Below, one piece after another: positions 1 to 9,362 of a stretch of DNA of 40,655 nucleotides. The position numbers and the translations under genes were made by a program. The notes under the pieces were generated by a model. The model made no database searches and was not told where the DNA came from. It worked only from the letters and a program-made list of their open reading frames with translations. This DNA comes from Alphaproteobacteria bacterium (lineage in GTDB: Bacteria > Pseudomonadota > Alphaproteobacteria > RF32 > CAG-239): NCBI GenBank assembly GCA_015062435.1, contig SUUR01000012.1, positions 1-40,655 of the forward strand, written 5' to 3'. The first letter of the stretch is position 1; each line of letters opens with the position of its first letter.

Positions 1-67
1 ATTAACAAACAGATAAACAGCATTCACATAATTAAACGTGAAACACTTTTACAAATTTATCACCAAC

Positions 68-91
68 AAAAAAAGGAAGTATTCTCTTCCT
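68..91 (-). terminator. intrinsic terminator after rsfS
   Basis: On the minus strand a GGAAG/CTTCC stem with a 6-nt loop (75-90) is followed by seven T residues, about 25 bp after the rsfS stop codon. The stem is short, but the T-tract and position fit a Rho-independent terminator for the obgE-rsfS transcript. Confidence 0.6.
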
Positions 92-116
92 CTTTTTTAG
101 AAAAATCCAATCACTA

Positions 117-473
117 CTATTCATCAATCGAACGAATTTTTGCAATTGACGACCACATTTTTTCAATACTGTAAAACTCTCTCACTTCTGGCTTAAATAT
201 GTGCACAATAACATCAAATGCATCAATCAACACCCAATCAGCTTTTTCTTCACCTTCGGATACAGATTTATAACCACTTGCCTTTAACTTAGCTTGAATC
301 TGTTCTGCCAAAGCCGCCACATGACGCTGAGAAGTTCCGCTAGCCACCACCATATAATTGGCAATAGATGTTTTTCCTTGCAAGTCCATAATCACAACAT
401 CATTAGCTTTCCCATCATCTAAAGACGTGGTAATTATATTTAAAATTTGTTCCGCAATATTATTTTCAGCCAC
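117..473 (-). CDS. rsfS: Ribosomal silencing factor RsfS (Iojap family)
   Basis: 118-residue RsfS/Iojap protein. The family binds uL14 on the free 50S subunit and blocks joining to 30S during starvation or late assembly. The family core is visible: DVVIMDLQGKTSIANYMVVASGTSQRH near the middle, then ADWVLIDAFDVIVHIFKPEVREFYSIEKMW near the C-terminus. The start is placed at a GTG (471-473) because AAGGAG lies 7 nt upstream. The longer frame from 503 would overlap obgE and adds ten residues not typical of the family. The gene lies 11 bp after the obgE stop, so it is probably co-transcribed with obgE and ends at the hairpin at 68-91. Confidence 0.93.
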   Translation of the reverse strand: MAENNIAEQILNIITTSLDDGKANDVVIMDLQGKTSIANYMVVASGTSQRHVAALAEQIQAKLKASGYKSVSEGEEKADWVLIDAFDVIVHIFKPEVREFYSIEKMWSSIAKIRSIDE

Positions 474-484
474 TTTAATTCTCC

Positions 485-1567
<1,083 letters not shown>

Positions 1568-1608
1568 TTACGCTTGTTTAAATCATACTTATTTAATCTG
1601 AAAAGTAA

Positions 1609-1627
1609 AGGGGCTAAATAAGCCCCT
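1609..1627 (-). terminator. hairpin terminator between rpmA and obgE
   Basis: A near-perfect AGGGGCT/AGCCCCT inverted repeat lies 29 bp after the rpmA stop. On the minus strand TTTACTTTTC follows it. The T-tract is interrupted, so it may act as a partial attenuator that sets the ratio of ribosomal proteins to obgE. Confidence 0.6.
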
Positions 1628-1655
1628 CATTTTAAGTTTTAATTATCCTAAAGCC

Positions 1656-1910
1656 TTATTCACAAGAAACAGAAACAACTGTTTTGTTACCGGCTTTTTT
1701 AGAAAATACAACTTTACCTTCAGCCACTGCAAATATAGTATGATCTCTACCCATACCTACATTAGCACCCGGATGATATTGAGTTCCACGTTGACGAACG
1801 ATAATATTTCCCGGAATAACGCTTTGACCGCCGGATTTTTTCAATCCCAAACGACGACCTATGGAATCACGTCCGTTATTGGAACTACCACCTGATTTCT
1901 TATGAGCCAT
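1656..1910 (-). CDS. rpmA: 50S ribosomal protein bL27
   Basis: 84-residue bL27. The N-terminus [25 protein letters not shown] is characteristic. It has no extra N-terminal cleavable peptide of the firmicute type. Its tail reaches the peptidyl-transferase centre. AAGGAG lies 9 nt before the ATG. It follows rplU by 19 bp in a two-gene operon ending at the hairpin 1609-1627. Confidence 0.97.
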   Translation of the reverse strand: MAHKKSGGSSNNGRDSIGRRLGLKKSGGQSVIPGNIIVRQRGTQYHPGANVGMGRDHTIFAVAEGKVVFSKKAGNKTVVSVSCE

Positions 1911-1929
1911 AATTCAATCTCCTTATAAC

Positions 1930-2232
1930 TTACTTACCGCATACATCGGTAATTTTAACCAATGTAATATACTGTCTGTGACCGTTTTTGCGGCGATAAT
2001 TCTGTCTGCGTTTTTTCTTGAAAACAATAACTTTAGCATCACGAGCCTGTTTTAAAACAGTAGCTTTTACACTAGCACCGTCAACCAAAGGAGAACCGAT
2101 GGTATCACCTAAAGCTAAAACTTCGTTAAAAACAATTTCTTTTCCTTCTTCACCGGCAAGTTTTTCAACTTTCAACACATCGCCTGTTGTAACACGATAC
2201 TGTTTGCCGCCGGTCTTAATAACTGCGTACAT
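1930..2232 (-). CDS. rplU: 50S ribosomal protein bL21
   Basis: 100-residue bL21, full length. The start [14 protein letters not shown] and the RNA-binding C-terminal segment [23 protein letters not shown] are diagnostic. An AAGGTGA ribosome site precedes the ATG. It is the first gene of rplU-rpmA, and a strong promoter lies 42-69 bp upstream. Confidence 0.97.
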   Translation of the reverse strand: MYAVIKTGGKQYRVTTGDVLKVEKLAGEEGKEIVFNEVLALGDTIGSPLVDGASVKATVLKQARDAKVIVFKKKRRQNYRRKNGHRQYITLVKITDVCGK

Positions 2233-2273
2233 TTCTTCACCTTTACATTATTTAAACATAAGACGTTGGTTGC

Positions 2274-2301
2274 AATATACATAAGTTTTCGTCACTGTCA
2301 A
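2274..2301 (-). promoter_or_regulatory. predicted promoter of rplU-rpmA
   Basis: A perfect -35 TTGACA (2296-2301) and a -10 TATATT (2274-2279) are separated by 16 bp on the minus strand. The predicted leader to the rplU ATG is about 35 nt. Confidence 0.65.
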
Positions 2302-2337
2302 TAGGAATCTCGCTAAAAAACTCAAAAAAAACTCCAA

Positions 2338-2799
2338 CTAATCTTCACGATGAAGGGCTCTAAACAAATCCGGACGCATAAATCTGCCTTGCCAAATTCC
2401 CTTTTTAGCTGATTTTGCGCTTTTCTCAGCATCAATATAGTCATTAGTATAATACGTATAGGCTACTGCCCAACCGTCCTTCACCATTTTTTCATTTAAA
2501 CATTCATCACCAACATAACACACCGCCACAATTCTTTTATATCTGTCAGTTTTAATGTGTTTACACTTTACGCTGTTTTTAATCATTCTTCGCAATGCTT
2601 TATAAGCAAGCACACCGCAATCATATGGTTTATCATCAACATCATAACATTGTTGCTGATACTCCGGAGCATCTATTCCCTCAAGTCTTATTTCTTTTCC
2701 GTTCAATAAAAAGCTATCCCCATCTATAATTTTTAGCTCTTTTGCTTGCACATTTACTGTTACAAGAATTAATATTAATATAAGCAATTGCTTAAACAT
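2338..2799 (-). CDS. Secreted thermonuclease-like (SNase family) protein
   Basis: 153-residue staphylococcal-nuclease-like protein. Residues 1-19 (MFKQLLILILILVTVNVQA) form a typical signal peptide, so it is probably exported. SNase motifs follow: IIDGDSFLLNGKEIRLEGIDAPE with the metal-binding Asp and the catalytic Arg in RLEGIDAPE, then DRYKRIVAVCYVG with a second active-site Arg, and WAVAYTYYTNDYIDAEKSAKSAKKGIW. The start at 2799 is chosen because AGAGGAAACG lies directly upstream and it begins the signal peptide; the frame extends 26 codons further upstream. Three or four cysteines could form disulfides. It is divergent from the lipoprotein gene at 2902. Confidence 0.85.
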   Translation of the reverse strand: MFKQLLILILILVTVNVQAKELKIIDGDSFLLNGKEIRLEGIDAPEYQQQCYDVDDKPYDCGVLAYKALRRMIKNSVKCKHIKTDRYKRIVAVCYVGDECLNEKMVKDGWAVAYTYYTNDYIDAEKSAKSAKKGIWQGRFMRPDLFRALHRED

Positions 2800-2841
2800 C
2801 GTTTCCTCTGCAAAATGTATTGAATAAGTATCAAAAAAACT

Positions 2842-2870
2842 TTGTTGTTTAATATTCTTTGTCTTATTAT
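2842..2870 (+). promoter_or_regulatory. predicted promoter of the lipoprotein gene
   Basis: TTGTTG (2842-2847), a 17-bp spacer and TATTAT (2865-2870) on the plus strand. The predicted start of transcription is about 25 nt before the ATG at 2902. Confidence 0.45.
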
Positions 2871-2901
2871 AAAGCATAATTTTTTTGCAAAAGGTTAAAT
2901 T

Positions 2902-3777
2902 ATGTATAAAAAAATAGCATCTGGTATTTTATTGATTGGCAGCTTATTTACAACTTGCGGATGTGATTATTTTCGCCATCGCAATGTTGTAGACGTATTT
3001 ACAAGACCATTCACACCGGTAGAAGCCGAATATTTATCAAAAGATGTATCTTTGACACCGATTCGTTCTCCTCAATCTATTGTTGTGTGTCGTTCACATC
3101 AGTGTGCACCGGCAAAACTATCAATGTCTAAAGAATATATATACAACAGCCTTTTACAACTTTTTGATAACAACAATTATCAAAAAGCATTGATTTGCCA
3201 GGCAGATTCTTCTGCACACACCTGTTTGGAAAACTATGTTACAATTCCACTGACATCAGGTATTACTCCAACCAATGCTTATATTGACTATGTAAAAATC
3301 ACTGATGTTATTGTTAATGCTCAAGCCAATAAAATTGATTTAATATTGAATTATAATGTTACTTATGGCGGACAAACACCGGAATGCACCCCATCAAGAT
3401 CGATTCTCTTTGCAAAAAATGTTAACCACGTATTACTGGAAGATGCCGGATACACTTGCAAAATGACCACTATTGGACAAAGTCTGATTAAAACAGTATT
3501 TGCAATAGATTATATCGATTTAGATTATGGCTATATCGGTGGATTTTACTCCATAGGTATTTCCGGACCGGCATACGGCGGTTCCACCGGATATATGTTG
3601 TTGCGCTTACCAAAAAATGCTTACCCGTTATCACCGCAACTAAAATCACCTCAAAGCAGTTCAAAAAAAGGGCTTAGCAACATTAGCTCAAACATCAAAG
3701 GATTGAACACACCATCCACAACAGAAGATACATCTTCAGAACTAGGTGAAGTTCAGGTATTTCCCATAAGCAAATAA
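2902..3777 (+). CDS. Putative lipoprotein, cysteine-rich, family not recognised
   Basis: 291 residues with an N-terminal signal sequence (MYKKIASGILLIGSLFTTCGC) that ends in a plausible lipobox, with Cys19 or Cys21 as the lipidated residue. The mature part has more cysteines than its neighbours (CRSHQC, ICQAD, TCLENY, ECTPS, YTCKMT), probably forming disulfides in the periplasm. A Gly/Tyr-rich stretch (YIDLDYGYIGGFYSIG) precedes a Ser-rich, low-complexity C-terminus. AAAAGG lies 7 nt before the ATG. I do not recognise the family. It converges on the acidic-protein gene, with one base between the two stops and no terminator. Confidence 0.7.
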   Translation: MYKKIASGILLIGSLFTTCGCDYFRHRNVVDVFTRPFTPVEAEYLSKDVSLTPIRSPQSIVVCRSHQCAPAKLSMSKEYIYNSLLQLFDNNNYQKALICQADSSAHTCLENYVTIPLTSGITPTNAYIDYVKITDVIVNAQANKIDLILNYNVTYGGQTPECTPSRSILFAKNVNHVLLEDAGYTCKMTTIGQSLIKTVFAIDYIDLDYGYIGGFYSIGISGPAYGGSTGYMLLRLPKNAYPLSPQLKSPQSSSKKGLSNISSNIKGLNTPSTTEDTSSELGEVQVFPISK

Positions 3778-3778
3778 G

Positions 3779-4513
3779 CTAACCGTAAGTAAAATATCGC
3801 ACACTTTGATATATTGTAATTTTTTCAATATTTCTAAAGTCAATAACAGTTGCCCCATATATAATTCGACCATTAGCAGATGGCAAAGAACCGTTTCGCA
3901 ATTGATATTCTCTTACATCAGAAAGATTCATCACAGTTCCGCTATCAAACTCCACGTTCCAACCATATGTATCATAGCCGACATTAACATGGATAATTTT
4001 CCATTCATCATCACCTTCAAGCAAACCGGATTCCGAAGTTTTTGAAACCTCAAATATAGCCTCATCACTAGCTCCGCTATACCAGTTTATAAAATTCACC
4101 TCACGTCCGCTTTCTTGAGGTACATATAAATGATTACTTGGTTCGACCAATGTTTCACTTTGCTTATCTATAAGTACATTATTTTCAACATTGTTTTCTT
4201 CAATAAATTCTTCTGTCCTTACAGAAGTTTCAGCAACTTCTGCATCTGTCAGATCATCGGAAACAGCAACCGAATTATCATCAGCAATTTCATCTTTTTT
4301 TTGGGTAGCATCTTCTTTTTCTTGCTGATTTTCGACTTTTATGGTTTCGACCAGATCATCAAACACATTATCTTCATCCTGATGATTTTCCACAACAGGT
4401 TCCGAAATTTCTCCTCCATCATTAATCTCAATATCATCAAAATTGAAATCAGATAGATCATCTAATTTCAATTCAACATCTTCATTTGCGGAATTTTCCA
4501 TATCATCAAGCAT
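3779..4513 (-). CDS. Acidic protein of unknown function, last gene of the two-component operon
   Basis: 244 residues. The first ~120 are strongly acidic and low in complexity (LDDLSDFNFDDIEIND and similar), probably disordered. The last ~100 look folded and mix aromatic and glycine residues (YDTYGWNVEFDSGTVMNLSDVREYQLRNG, then GATVIDFRNIEKITIYQ). There is no signal peptide or membrane segment. The start is taken at the ATG 4511-4513, because AGAGGTG precedes it and the upstream GTG lies inside that site. It begins 9 bp after the sensor-kinase stop, so it is probably co-transcribed and could be an adaptor or output protein of that system. This role is inferred from position only. Confidence 0.7.
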   Translation of the reverse strand: MLDDMENSANEDVELKLDDLSDFNFDDIEINDGGEISEPVVENHQDEDNVFDDLVETIKVENQQEKEDATQKKDEIADDNSVAVSDDLTDAEVAETSVRTEEFIEENNVENNVLIDKQSETLVEPSNHLYVPQESGREVNFINWYSGASDEAIFEVSKTSESGLLEGDDEWKIIHVNVGYDTYGWNVEFDSGTVMNLSDVREYQLRNGSLPSANGRIIYGATVIDFRNIEKITIYQSVRYFTYG

Positions 4514-4522
4514 ATTCACCTC

Positions 4523-5875
4523 TTATAACGGAATATTAATTATCACTTTAAGCCCTCCCAAAGAAGCTCCATCTAACTTTATAGAACCACCATGAGATGT
4601 AACCACATCTTTTGCAATCGATAAACCTAATCCCACACCTCCGGTTTCTTTATTTCGAGATTCTTCCAATCTATAAAAAGCCTTAAAAACATCTTCTCTT
4701 TTTTCTTCAGGGATTCCAGGACCGTCATCTTCTACTATTATTTCCAAACTTTTATTATAAACCGTTAATACAACACCAATATTTTTTCCATATTTAGAAG
4801 CATTAGAAATAATATTACTGATAGCCCTACGTAAAGCTTGCTCTCTCCCCATAAACACAACTTCTGAACAATTGCTTTGAAAATCTATATTTACTCCAAG
4901 CAATTTAAACTTATTAACAACACTTTCCATCAAATAACTCATGTTTATGTTAATGCTGTTTTCTCCTGTTTCGCCTTTTACAAAAGCAAGATAACCATTA
5001 AGCATTTTTTCCATTTCATCAATATCGGATAAAAATTCACTTTTCTCATTTTCATCAATTAACATCGATGCCTGAAGCTTCATTCTGGTCAAAGGCGTCC
5101 TTAGATCATGAGAAACACCTGCTAACATTTGTGTACGTTCACTGATTTGCCGCTGAATTCTCTCTTTCATTTTGATAAATGCAATTGCCGCTTTTCTGAC
5201 TTCCACCGAACCGTAAGGTTTAAAATTCTTATCATCTATACCTTTTCCAAAGTTTTCTGCAGCAATTGCCAAATCGGATATAGCCCTTACCTGTATACGC
5301 AAAAACAATACCGCAACCAAAAATAACAAAATTGATGTTCCTACCATCCAAACCACAAACATAAACACTGATGAACTGAATATTCTTTTTTTAGGACAGG
5401 TAAATTCATAAGTCACATTTTCATACTTAACAGATACCAATAAAGTATCACCATCTTTACTTATTCCTGTCCATGTTTTTGCTTTAGGAAAAAGCTCAAT
5501 CAGCTCTCGCTCAAGGAAGCCTAACACAATTTTATTTTCATGATATTCATTATATCTGCTGCTATTTTCAGAATTTAAGACTTTTGCTCTTATACCAAAA
5601 AATTGTACCGCATCATTTTGCAAACTTTTCCAATCAATATTTTTTTGTTGAGCCTGATTTACAATTATTGCAATTTCTGCCGCCAAACTCTCTGATAACT
5701 TACGCCCCATACGGCTCCAACTACCATCAAAAAACATTACCACAGATACAATCTGAACAACAATTAAAGGAACAAAAATAAGCAACATTGTTCTAAAAAA
5801 CAATGTTCTTGGCAAATATTTCAATCGCCAATAAGATAACTTATTTTCAATTTTCGGAGATAATCTTAAATGCAT
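4523..5875 (-). CDS. Sensor histidine kinase, EnvZ-like
   Basis: 450-residue inner-membrane kinase. TM1 is at about 25-49 and TM2 at about 168-193, enclosing a ~115-residue periplasmic domain. A HAMP linker follows at about 194-246. The H-box is LAGVSHDLRTPLTRMK with phospho-acceptor His256, in the EnvZ-type context. The ATPase domain has its N-box NIISNASKYG, G1 VEDDGPGIP and G2 GVGLGLSIAKD. GAGGG lies 7 nt before the ATG. It is downstream of its cognate regulator, but an unusual 169-bp gap containing inverted repeats separates them. EnvZ-like is a family-level call; the signal sensed is unknown. Confidence 0.92.
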   Translation of the reverse strand: MHLRLSPKIENKLSYWRLKYLPRTLFFRTMLLIFVPLIVVQIVSVVMFFDGSWSRMGRKLSESLAAEIAIIVNQAQQKNIDWKSLQNDAVQFFGIRAKVLNSENSSRYNEYHENKIVLGFLERELIELFPKAKTWTGISKDGDTLLVSVKYENVTYEFTCPKKRIFSSSVFMFVVWMVGTSILLFLVAVLFLRIQVRAISDLAIAAENFGKGIDDKNFKPYGSVEVRKAAIAFIKMKERIQRQISERTQMLAGVSHDLRTPLTRMKLQASMLIDENEKSEFLSDIDEMEKMLNGYLAFVKGETGENSININMSYLMESVVNKFKLLGVNIDFQSNCSEVVFMGREQALRRAISNIISNASKYGKNIGVVLTVYNKSLEIIVEDDGPGIPEEKREDVFKAFYRLEESRNKETGGVGLGLSIAKDVVTSHGGSIKLDGASLGGLKVIINIPL

Positions 5876-5923
5876 ACACCATCCCTCTATTATTCAAACA
5901 ATCTTAGCCTCTCTTTGTCCTTT

Positions 5924-6025
5924 TTAAAGTTGATGAATGCTTCTGATAAAACAATTTGCCTCAAACCATACACTCAAAGTATGTAATAGCACTTTCAACC
6001 GAAACAAATTGTACCGGACAAGCAT
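5924..6025 (-). other. inter-cistronic element between regulator and kinase: inverted repeats plus a 33-codon ORF
   Basis: On the minus strand ACAATTTG (6005-6012) and CAAATTGT (5951-5958) form an outer stem. It encloses an inner CATAC/GTATG hairpin (5967-5983), and TTTTATC follows the outer stem. A 33-codon frame (ATG 6023-6025, stop 5924-5926) runs through the same bases but has no ribosome site. It could be an attenuator, a processing site or a decayed insert. It is listed because so long a gap is unusual inside an ompR-envZ type operon. Confidence 0.3.
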
Positions 6026-6044
6026 TATACAACCTTTAAATTCT

Positions 6045-6734
6045 TCACTCAGGCAACACCATATACCCTTTTCCTCTGACTGTCTGCAAATAACGAGGAT
6101 TTTTTGAATCTTGCTCTATTTTCTTTCGTAAACGTGTTATTTGCACATCAATTGAACGAGGGCTCTGACCGGCTCCTAACATTTCAGCCAATTTTTCTCG
6201 AGAAAACACTTGCCCACATTTTGCTCCCAAAATACTCAACAAAGATTGCTCCACCGGTGTTATATGAATTAATTCTCCTTTTTTTGTAAGCAACTCTTTT
6301 TTCTGAATATCATAAACACATAACCCTAAATTCAATTTGAAATCAGCATCAAAATTGTTCTTAGGAACACGTCGTAATATATTCGCAATCCTTAAAACCA
6401 ATTCCTTTGGTTCAAAAGGTTTTGACAAATAATCATCTGCACCATTCTCTAGCCCGATTATTCTATCGGAAACCTCTCCCATTGCTGTCAACATAATAAC
6501 CGGCACATCACTATCTTGACGTAAACGACTCAGAAATTCAAATCCGGTTTCGTTTGGCATCATCACATCAACAATTAACAAATCAAATTGATAGGACTTT
6601 AGCAAATCTCTGGCATCTGCCGCATCTTTAGCAACCGAAACCAAAAAATTATTTTCACGCAAAAACTTTTGTAAAAGATTTCTTAAACGAGTATCATCAT
6701 CAATTACCAAAATATGTTTATTGCTGACAGTCAT
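6045..6734 (-). CDS. OmpR-family response regulator
   Basis: 229 residues. The receiver domain (1-~120) has the acidic pocket IDDD at 11-14, phospho-acceptor Asp56 in LLIVDVMMP, a Thr in MLTAMG, and the conserved Lys in LSKPFEP. The C-terminal winged helix carries SPRSIDVQITRLRKKIEQDSKNPRYLQTVRGKGY, the OmpR/PhoB recognition helix and wing. The ATG at 6732-6734 is preferred over an in-frame GTG nine bases upstream, but neither has a clear ribosome site. It begins 20 bp after pgsA and is the partner of the kinase at 4523-5875. Confidence 0.93.
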   Translation of the reverse strand: MTVSNKHILVIDDDTRLRNLLQKFLRENNFLVSVAKDAADARDLLKSYQFDLLIVDVMMPNETGFEFLSRLRQDSDVPVIMLTAMGEVSDRIIGLENGADDYLSKPFEPKELVLRIANILRRVPKNNFDADFKLNLGLCVYDIQKKELLTKKGELIHITPVEQSLLSILGAKCGQVFSREKLAEMLGAGQSPRSIDVQITRLRKKIEQDSKNPRYLQTVRGKGYMVLPE

Positions 6735-6754
6735 CACCCACACCGAAATTAAGA

Positions 6755-7405
6755 TTATTTTCTAACAATTTTCTTAGATTTGGATGTTGTTGTTTTTTTC
6801 TTCAATGTTGCTTTTTTATTAGTTTTTTTCACTGCAACCGTTTTATTCTTTTTAGAATTTTCAGTTTTCACATAATCCAAACTTTTTTGAAAATACTGAT
6901 ATCCTGTAATAAAAGTCAAAACACCAGCCACCCAAAGCAATACCTCACCGATAATAGCCCAATACCAAAAACCTTTTAACAACATCATAGACAACGCTGT
7001 CATCTGAAACCCTGTTTTCCATTTTGCTAAACGAGTAACGGGCATTCCGACATTAACTTCACGTAAAAATTCTCGCAAACCGGAAACAAGCAATTCCCTG
7101 CACAAAATAACAATAATCGGAATTATACTCAACCTTGTCATCAACATATCAGGCTTTGCTAATAACACCACAAGAGCAGAAGCAACCAACAATTTATCAG
7201 CTATCGGATCCAATAATCTTCCAAAAGCGGAAACCTGCCCTCTTGCTCTGGCCAAATACCCATCAAAATAATCTGTGATTGATGCCACAATAAATAAAAC
7301 AGCAGACAACAATCCCCACCAAGTTGTATTAATATATACCGACAAAAATATAACCGGAATAACAACGATTCTTGAAATCGTTAGCAAATTTGGCAAACTA
7401 TACAC
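6755..7405 (-). CDS. pgsA: CDP-diacylglycerol--glycerol-3-phosphate 3-phosphatidyltransferase
   Basis: 216-residue PgsA, which makes phosphatidylglycerol-phosphate, the committed step to PG and cardiolipin. The CDP-alcohol phosphotransferase signature is DYFDGYLARARGQVSAFGRLLDPIADK (DG-x2-AR-x8-G-x3-D-x3-D). Four to five membrane helices are apparent. The start is a GTG at 7403-7405 with AAGGG 7 nt upstream; it gives MYSLPNLLTISRI, the usual PgsA N-terminus. The frame could begin up to 19 codons earlier. After the last helix there is an unusual ~37-residue tail of mostly Lys and Thr, longer and more basic than in typical PgsA. Confidence 0.94.
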   Translation of the reverse strand: MYSLPNLLTISRIVVIPVIFLSVYINTTWWGLLSAVLFIVASITDYFDGYLARARGQVSAFGRLLDPIADKLLVASALVVLLAKPDMLMTRLSIIPIIVILCRELLVSGLREFLREVNVGMPVTRLAKWKTGFQMTALSMMLLKGFWYWAIIGEVLLWVAGVLTFITGYQYFQKSLDYVKTENSKKNKTVAVKKTNKKATLKKKTTTSKSKKIVRK

Positions 7406-7458
7406 GTTCACACCCTTTTCAAAAAAATTAAAACTAAAAATATAGTATGTTAAATTTT

Positions 7459-9264
7459 TCAATTATGGAAGTATTTATAAATTTTTTCCGCTGTTTTTTT
7501 ACTGATTCCTCCAACTTTTTGCAAATTTTTTACGGACGCTTGAGCCACTTCTTCTGCTGAACCGAAATATGCCAATAAATCTTTTTTTCTCTTTGTTCCG
7601 ATTCCTTCAATATCATCAAGTTTAGAAACAAACATTGACTTTGCACGCTTTTGTCGATGAGTACCAATTGCAAACCGATGTGCCTCATCTCTTAAATTTT
7701 GCAAATAAAAAGCTAGCGGTGATCGATATTCCAACTCAAAACTTTCTTTACCAAGCATATGATAAAATTCTTTGCCGGCATTTCTATCAGGGCCTTTAGA
7801 AATTGCAATTATCGTAATATCACTTAAATCAAACTCTTTAAGAGCTTCATATACAGCATTCAGTTGCCCTCTGCCACCATCTAATAAAATCACATCAGGT
7901 TTATTTTCCGGTGTCATTTTCAAGAAACGTCTTTGCAAAACTTCTTTCATCATTGCAAAATCATCTCTGGTTTCAAAAGTATTTTTAATATTAAAAGTTC
8001 TATAACTTTTCTTATCAAAACCGTCTGAAGTTGCCACAATCATTGCTCCGATGGCATAACTTCCCTGATTATGTGAATTATCGTAAACTTCAATTCGTTT
8101 TGGAATACTGTTTAGTTCAAATGCATTCTTTAATTCTTCCAAATTATTTTTTACACTGGCCATCATTGCCACTTTTTGTTCAATTGCAGATTTGGCATTT
8201 TCTTTTGCCATTTTCAATAAACTGGCCTTATTACCTTTTTTATAAATATTAATTTTAGTTCCTAAAGCCTGTTCCAAAAATTCTTTATCATTTGGAAGTA
8301 AATCTACTATTATTTCTTTAGGCAAAACCTGTGTAGCATAAAATCCGCTTAAAAAAGCCTCTAAAATTTCAACATCATCAGCTCCCTCCGTTTGAGCCGG
8401 AAAATATGGAACATTACCGCAATTTTGCCCAGAACGAATAAAAAACACTTGAATACAAACCATATTTTTGTATCTGACCAAAGCCACAACATCAGCAGAC
8501 TTTATATTGGAATACTCCACATTTTGCTTAGATTGGATATTTGTCAATGCTCTTATTCTATCCCTTAAAACTAGCGCAGTTTCATAATCTTGCTTTTCAC
8601 TGGCACTATTCATTTGTTTGTATAATTCTTCTTGTAATTTAGAATTTTTCCCCTCCAAAAAAGCAATAGCATCATCTACCAATTTTTGATAATCTTCAGT
8701 AGATATTTTTCCGACACAAGGAGCGGAACACCGTTTAATTTGATACATCAAACAAGGTCGTTGACGATTATTAAACACATTATCTCTACATGAACGAAGT
8801 AAAAAAGCCTTTTGAACAACATCTACCACACTATTAACTGCCATTGCACTGGCAAAAGGTCCAAAATATTTATTCTTATCGTTTTTAGCACCTCTATATT
8901 TTCGCAAAGAAGGATATTCCGAACAAACATCAATCATCAAATGAGGAAATGTTTTGTCATCTTTTAATAAAATATTATATCTCGGCTTATATTTTTTTAT
9001 TAACTCATTTTCAACAAGTAATGCTCTGGATTCATTTTCAACAACGATAAATTCCATTTTTGATATTTGAGCCACCATTTGTTGCAAACGTAACGGAAGC
9101 TTATCCAATCTGGAATATGCAACAATTCTCTTTTTTATATTCTTAGCTTTTCCCACATACAAAACTTCATCGTATTCACTGATCATACGATAGACACCAG
9201 CACATTCCGGAGCAATTTTTATGTATCGGAGTAAATTTTCCAACCCTATTTTACTATCAAACAC
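7459..9264 (-). CDS. uvrC: Excinuclease ABC subunit C
   Basis: 601-residue UvrC, which makes both incisions in nucleotide excision repair. In order: a GIY-YIG nuclease domain (AGVYRMISEYDEVLYVGKAKNIKKR) near the N-terminus, a Cys-containing segment (CLMYQIKRCSAPCVG), a UVR motif (YETALVLRDRIRALTNI), the RNase H-like nuclease with EVYDNSHNQG and DGGRGQ, and tandem helix-hairpin-helix at the end (DDIEGIGTKRKKDLLAYFG, KVGGISKKTAEKIY). The start is a GTG at 9262-9264, decided by a perfect AAGGAGG five bases upstream. An upstream in-frame TTG at 9315 falls in the preceding terminator T-tract. Downstream pgsA is 53 bp away. Confidence 0.95.
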   Translation of the reverse strand: MFDSKIGLENLLRYIKIAPECAGVYRMISEYDEVLYVGKAKNIKKRIVAYSRLDKLPLRLQQMVAQISKMEFIVVENESRALLVENELIKKYKPRYNILLKDDKTFPHLMIDVCSEYPSLRKYRGAKNDKNKYFGPFASAMAVNSVVDVVQKAFLLRSCRDNVFNNRQRPCLMYQIKRCSAPCVGKISTEDYQKLVDDAIAFLEGKNSKLQEELYKQMNSASEKQDYETALVLRDRIRALTNIQSKQNVEYSNIKSADVVALVRYKNMVCIQVFFIRSGQNCGNVPYFPAQTEGADDVEILEAFLSGFYATQVLPKEIIVDLLPNDKEFLEQALGTKINIYKKGNKASLLKMAKENAKSAIEQKVAMMASVKNNLEELKNAFELNSIPKRIEVYDNSHNQGSYAIGAMIVATSDGFDKKSYRTFNIKNTFETRDDFAMMKEVLQRRFLKMTPENKPDVILLDGGRGQLNAVYEALKEFDLSDITIIAISKGPDRNAGKEFYHMLGKESFELEYRSPLAFYLQNLRDEAHRFAIGTHRQKRAKSMFVSKLDDIEGIGTKRKKDLLAYFGSAEEVAQASVKNLQKVGGISKKTAEKIYKYFHN

Positions 9265-9284
9265 CGGTTCCTCCTTCACATAAG

Positions 9285-9312
9285 ATATTAGCGTTTTACC
9301 ATCAAAAATCAA
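9285..9312 (-). promoter_or_regulatory. predicted promoter of uvrC-pgsA, fused to upstream terminator
   Basis: TTGATT (9307-9312), a 16-bp spacer and TAATAT (9285-9290) on the minus strand. The -35 starts one G after the seven-T tract of the terminator at 9322-9347. It is one of five such modules in a row. Confidence 0.45.
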
Positions 9313-9321
9313 CAAAAAAAC

Positions 9322-9347
9322 CCCGTAAATCTTTTAATGATTACGGG
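9322..9347 (-). terminator. intrinsic terminator of the 75-residue membrane-protein gene
   Basis: A CCCGTAA/TTACGGG stem with a 12-nt loop is followed on the minus strand by GTTTTTTTG, 16 bp after the stop codon at 9363. Confidence 0.75.
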
Positions 9348-9362
9348 ATTATAACAAAAATT

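Noticed and set aside
1..67. Promoter after the rsfS terminator like those at 9-11 kb
   Set aside because: T7-G-TTGGTG is present, but no -10 lies 16-18 bp further on.
9265..9315. UvrC start at TTG 9315
   Set aside because: It would begin in the T-tract of a terminator and on the predicted -35. The GTG at 9264 has a perfect AAGGAGG.
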